8,456 nt of DNA, taken from NCBI GenBank assembly GCA_905192805.1, contig CAJJMF010000112.1, positions 1-8,456 on the forward strand, in the 5' to 3' direction. Made by a program: the position numbers and the translations under genes. This stretch comes from an uncultured Sutterella sp. (GTDB lineage Bacteria; Pseudomonadota; Gammaproteobacteria; Burkholderiales; Burkholderiaceae_F). The notes below the pieces were generated by a model. The model was not told the DNA's origin. It made no database searches and worked only from the letters and a program-made list of their open reading frames with translations. Below are positions 5,620-8,456 of the stretch, one piece after another (the stretch's first letter is position 1; every line of letters starts with the position of its first letter).

Positions 5620-5661
5620 AAGGTAAGGGGAAAACGTGGACGTTCTCCCCTTACCTTTTTT
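5620..5661 (+). terminator. Main rho-independent terminator after metQ
   Basis: Bases 5620-5631 pair with 5646-5657. After one A-C mismatch, four more pairs (5633-5636 with 5641-5644) close on a TGGA loop. Six T's (5656-5661) follow. It backs up the preceding hairpin and separates metQ from the copper gene. AAGG at the base of the stem pairs with the start of the T-run, so it may also work in the opposite direction. Confidence 0.9.
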
Positions 5662-5698
5662 CGTGTTATGACAGATGCGTGTTATTGAAAGTATTAAT

Positions 5699-5766
5699 TA
5701 AGAAGATTTTAAAATTTTTCTTACAAAGTGGTGTTTTTGGGACAACTTTGGTGCTAGACTGAGAAT
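5699..5766 (+). promoter_or_regulatory. AT-rich copA control region with inverted repeats and weak promoter boxes
   Basis: TAAGAA (5699-5704) and TTCTTA (5718-5723) flank a near-central palindrome ATTTTAAAAT (5706-5715). CAAAGT (5724-5729) and ACTTTG (5745-5750) form a second inverted repeat. Promoter boxes are poor: GGGACA (5739-5744) with GAGAAT (5761-5766) at 16 bases, or TAGACT (5755-5760) without a -35. A weak promoter with dyads fits an activated or repressed copper-response promoter, but I see no certain CueR, CsoR or CopY operator. Confidence 0.35.
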
Positions 5767-5795
5767 ACTTGAGTTTCCTGATAAGGTATTTGTCG

Positions 5796-8363
5796 ATGCA
5801 ATCCTGTGAACTTAACGTGACGGGCATGAGCTGTTCGGCTTGCTCGGCACGCGTGGAAAAAGTGGTGCGCGGACTTCAGGGCGTTGGCCGAGCCGACGTG
5901 AATTTACTGAAAAATTCCCTCAAACTAGAGTACGACGAATCCCAACTGAGTTTGGGCGAGGTGGCCGAGGCGGTGAGTGCCGCGGGCTACGGCTTGGTAT
6001 TGCCCGAAACGGGCAAAGGGCGGGCCAAAACGGCGAATCCTGCCCCGACGGGGACGAGCACCGAACCGTCGCTCGCCGATGAACGCCGTACGCTTCTGTG
6101 GGCGTTTGGGTTCCTCGCTCTCTTATGCTGGTTCTCCATGGGTTCCATGGTGGGGCTCCCACTACCCGATTGGGTCGAAGGCCCCCGTATGGCACCCAAT
6201 ATGGCGCTGGTGCAATTTTTATTACTGTTACCCATTCTTTACCTACGTCGCATAACGTTCATCCGTGGCTTTAAGAGCCTCTGGCACCGTGCGCCCAATA
6301 TGGACGCCCTGGTGGCGGTGGGCGCTGGGGCGTCGGTGCTCTACGGGATCTATGCACTCTTTGCGCTCAACATGGCCCAAGCCCGTGGGGATGAGCATGC
6401 GTTGATGCACTTTGCGCACAGCCTCTACTTTGAAGGCGCGGGCATGATTTTAACCCTGATTGCGTTGGGGAAATATTTTGAGGCGCGGGCCAAAAAAGAA
6501 ACCAGTGTCGCGATTGAAGCCCTGATGCGTTTGGCACCGGCGACGGCGACCGTGCTGCGTGATGGGGTGGAAGTGACCGTGTCGCGCGATGAACTCGTGG
6601 TGGGCGATCTGGTGGTCGTCAAAACGGGCGAAACGATTCCGGTGGACGGGGTCTTAATCGAAGGCGCGGGGAGCGTTAACGAAAGTATGATCACGGGCGA
6701 GAGTATCCCCGTCGCGAAACGCGTGGACGATACGTTGACGGGGGCGACGCTACTCGAGGCCGGTCACCTCACGATGCGTGTGACCCGCGTCGGGGACGAA
6801 ACCGTTCTCGCACAAATCATTCGCTTAGTGGACGAAGCAACGAGCTCCAAACCGCCCGTCTCGCGTTTAGCAGACCGAGTGAGTGGCGTTTTTGTGCCGA
6901 TCGTGATGGGGATTGCCTTGGTGACGGCGCTCGTTTGGCTCGCCCTAGGTTATGAACTCGAATTTGCCTTGAGTTGCGCGATTGCCGTATTGGTGATTTC
7001 GTGCCCGTGCGCCCTGGGGCTCGCGACACCGACCGCCGTGATGGTGGGGACGGGGGTAGGGGCCAAAACCGGGTTACTCTTTAAGTCCGCGGAAGCGCTC
7101 GAAAAGCTCGCTTCGATTGAAACGGTCGTGATGGACAAAACGGGGACCTTGACCGAAGGCAAACCTCGCGTGTTACGCGTCGTGCCAAGTGTTCCCAAGA
7201 TGGAAATGATCGTGTTGATGGTGGCGGGTGCCTTAGAGTCGCGCTCCGAACACCCCTTGGCCCGTGCCGTGATGGCCGAAGTCACTGCCAAAGGGATTCC
7301 CGTGAGTAAACCCGAGGAATTCACCCAGTACCCGGGCGAAGGGATCACGGCGATGGTGATGGGCAGCCTCTGCGCCGCGGGGAACGCTGAGCTCATGGAA
7401 CGCCTAGGCCTCACGATTCCAGCGCCCCTGACAGTGGCGCTCGCGGACGTGAAAAACGCAGGTGCCACCCCCTTATTTATCGCGTCAAAGGGCCAAGTGA
7501 TTGGGCTCATTGCGGTGCGTGACGAACTCAAGGCCGACAGCAAACAAGCGGTGGCACAATTAAAAGCCCTCGGGGTGCGCGTCGTGATGCTCACGGGCGA
7601 CAACCGTGAGACGGCCCTCGCGATGGCCCGTGAAGCCGGGATTGAGGCCGAGAACGTGATCGCTGGGGTGAAGCCCGCGACCAAGGCCGATGAAGTGGCT
7701 CGGCTCAAAGCCTCAGGGGCGGTCGCGATGGTGGGCGACGGTGTCAACGATGCGCCCGCGCTCGCTCTGGCTGATGTGGGGCTTGCGATTGGCGCCGGGA
7801 CCGAAGTCGCGCAAGCGAGTGCCGACGTGGTGCTTATGCGTAACGCCATGGTGAGTGTCCCCGCGGCGATCGAACTCTCGCGTGCCACAATGCGCAATAT
7901 TCGTCAGAACCTCTTCTGGGCCTTTATTTACAATACGATCGGTATTCCGGTCGCCGCCGGGCTGTTTTACCCCGCCTTTGGACTCACGTTGAGTCCCATG
8001 ATTGCGGCCGCGGCGATGAGTATGAGTTCCGTGAGTGTGGTGAGTAACGCCCTACGATTACGCTTTTTTAAACCGAGTGAAGGGTCTGGGGATGAGAAAG
8101 ATCCCGAAGCCACTTCACTCACTCAAGATGAAAAGGAAAGTCCAAAAATGGAAAAAGTCATTCATATCGAAGGTATGCACTGTGGCCACTGCGTCAAGTC
8201 CGTGACCGAAGCCCTCAAGATGTTGCCAGGCGTGGAAAATGTGGTGGTGAGTTTGGAGAAAAAAACGGCCGATGTGACCGTGGCCGAATCGCTCACCGAT
8301 GATATGCTTAAGGCCGTAGTCGCCGGCACTGGCTTTAAGGCAACCGATGTCGTAACGAAGTAA
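5796..8363 (+). CDS. copA: Copper-exporting P1B-1 ATPase CopA with fused C-terminal CopZ-like domain
   Basis: This 855-residue inner-membrane pump exports Cu+ using ATP. An N-terminal HMA domain carries G10-M-S-C13-S-A-C16. The catalytic core has TGE (300-302), the ion-path motif C403-P-C405, DKTGT (447-451, phosphorylated D447), SEHP with H486-P487, and GDGVND (647-652). The last helices contain Y712-N713 and M743-S-x-x-S747, the residues that mark copper-specific pumps. An acidic linker (about 760-784) follows, then a complete second HMA domain (785-855) with G794-M-H-C796-G-H-C799, resembling a stand-alone CopZ chaperone. Most CopA proteins keep all HMA domains at the N terminus, so this layout is unusual. 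I chose the ATG at 5796, with AAGG at 5783-5786 nine bases before it and the HMA domain beginning at once; a TTG at 5769 would add nine residues without support. It is a single-gene unit between terminators. The substrate is very secure from the motifs. Confidence 0.95.
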   Translation: MQSCELNVTGMSCSACSARVEKVVRGLQGVGRADVNLLKNSLKLEYDESQLSLGEVAEAVSAAGYGLVLPETGKGRAKTANPAPTGTSTEPSLADERRTLLWAFGFLALLCWFSMGSMVGLPLPDWVEGPRMAPNMALVQFLLLLPILYLRRITFIRGFKSLWHRAPNMDALVAVGAGASVLYGIYALFALNMAQARGDEHALMHFAHSLYFEGAGMILTLIALGKYFEARAKKETSVAIEALMRLAPATATVLRDGVEVTVSRDELVVGDLVVVKTGETIPVDGVLIEGAGSVNESMITGESIPVAKRVDDTLTGATLLEAGHLTMRVTRVGDETVLAQIIRLVDEATSSKPPVSRLADRVSGVFVPIVMGIALVTALVWLALGYELEFALSCAIAVLVISCPCALGLATPTAVMVGTGVGAKTGLLFKSAEALEKLASIETVVMDKTGTLTEGKPRVLRVVPSVPKMEMIVLMVAGALESRSEHPLARAVMAEVTAKGIPVSKPEEFTQYPGEGITAMVMGSLCAAGNAELMERLGLTIPAPLTVALADVKNAGATPLFIASKGQVIGLIAVRDELKADSKQAVAQLKALGVRVVMLTGDNRETALAMAREAGIEAENVIAGVKPATKADEVARLKASGAVAMVGDGVNDAPALALADVGLAIGAGTEVAQASADVVLMRNAMVSVPAAIELSRATMRNIRQNLFWAFIYNTIGIPVAAGLFYPAFGLTLSPMIAAAAMSMSSVSVVSNALRLRFFKPSEGSGDEKDPEATSLTQDEKESPKMEKVIHIEGMHCGHCVKSVTEALKMLPGVENVVVSLEKKTADVTVAESLTDDMLKAVVAGTGFKATDVVTK
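8148..8363 (+). CDS. Possible internally initiated CopZ-like copper chaperone
   Basis: An in-frame ATG at 8148 (codon 785 of copA) begins the C-terminal HMA domain exactly. AAGGA (8133-8137) lies 10 bases before it, in an A-rich stretch with little structure. Initiation here would release a 71-residue protein with the MHCGHC metal site, the normal size of a free CopZ chaperone. The codons upstream (a Lys/Glu/Asp/Ser/Thr-rich linker) look like a relaxed boundary between an ancestral copA stop and a copZ start. E. coli makes a chaperone from its copA by programmed frameshifting, so two products from one copA gene have precedent. Protease release would be an alternative route. Internal initiation is inferred; the domain itself is certain. 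Confidence 0.35.
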   Translation: MEKVIHIEGMHCGHCVKSVTEALKMLPGVENVVVSLEKKTADVTVAESLTDDMLKAVVAGTGFKATDVVTK

Positions 8364-8399
8364 ACCCTTCGTTTGACGGTGTACGCTTCGTGCACCGTC
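8354..8399 (+). other. Two hairpins around and after the copA stop codon
   Basis: AACGAAG (8354-8360) pairs with CTTCGTT (8367-8373), holding the TAA stop in the loop. Directly after, GACGGTG (8375-8381) pairs with CACCGTC (8393-8399), extended inward by three pairs including one wobble. Neither has a T-run. They probably protect the mRNA 3' end ahead of the true terminator. Confidence 0.55.
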
Positions 8400-8404
8400 T
8401 CCTT

Positions 8405-8439
8405 AAGCCCAGCTGCTGTACGGTGAGTTGGGCTTTTTT
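8405..8439 (+). terminator. Rho-independent terminator of copA
   Basis: AAGCCCA (8405-8411) pairs with TGGGCTT (8429-8435), extended inward by one wobble and two more pairs, around an 11-base loop. Six T's (8434-8439) follow. It closes the copper unit 42 bases after the stop codon. Nothing further is seen in the last 17 bases. Confidence 0.85.
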
Positions 8440-8456
8440 GTATCGATTTTTCGCGC

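Noticed and set aside
5769..5795. Longer copA start at a TTG
   Set aside because: The ATG at 5796 has a suitable AAGG nine bases upstream and starts directly with the HMA domain; the extra nine residues have no support.
6950..7897. Long open frame (315 codons) on the minus strand inside copA
   Set aside because: It lies entirely antisense to well-conserved ATPase motifs, has a Ser/Thr/Ala-rich composition typical of mirrored GC-rich codons, and has no recognisable domain.
1..8456. tRNA, rRNA, CRISPR array, insertion sequence, phage or toxin-antitoxin genes
   Set aside because: No repeats with regular spacers, no transposase motifs, no terminal inverted repeats and no cloverleaf-like sequence were seen on either strand.

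Overview
The window comes from a bacterium with moderately GC-rich genes, short AT-rich intergenic regions, clear Shine-Dalgarno sites, rho-independent terminators, Fur-like operators and a lipoprotein with a classical lipobox. This fits a Gram-negative proteobacterium. The genus cannot be fixed from sequence alone. All six genes lie on the + strand, in three transcription units, and the theme is metal and nutrient homeostasis.

Region 1 (1-4531) reads as an iron-storage organelle (ferrosome, fez) operon. A 357-base AT-rich control region carries two copies of a Fur-like operator in opposite orientations. It is followed by a small glycine-zipper membrane protein with a Cys-rich tail (FezA-like), an unusual P1B-type ATPase with an SCA motif in place of CPC and an arginine-rich N-terminal HMA-like domain (FezB), and a second membrane protein with the same Arg-rich HMA-like domain (FezC-like). 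Last comes a small, unrecognised, strongly hydrophobic protein, then a strong terminator. By family knowledge, FezB is a P1B6-ATPase thought to load iron into membrane-bounded granules; the Fur-like sites place this under iron control. The roles of genes 1, 3 and 4 rest on context and domain appearance.

Region 2 (4532-5661) is a single-gene unit encoding a MetQ/NlpA-type methionine-binding lipoprotein, without the metN and metI ABC partners in this window. Its leader can be folded by eye into a three-helix junction followed at once by a hairpin that includes the start codon, an arrangement typical of a translational riboswitch. I do not recognise it as a known class. Tandem hairpin terminators follow the gene.

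Region 3 (5662-8456) is a single-gene unit for a copper-exporting P1B-1 ATPase (CopA) with one N-terminal HMA domain. A CopZ-like chaperone domain is fused at the C terminus. An in-frame ATG with a Shine-Dalgarno-like AAGGA precedes that domain exactly, so a free 71-residue copper chaperone could be made from the same mRNA. Hairpins and a terminator close the unit.

The most notable points are the fez operon with its extra fourth gene, the structured fezA-fezB spacer, the metQ leader, and the CopA-CopZ fusion with a possible internal start.
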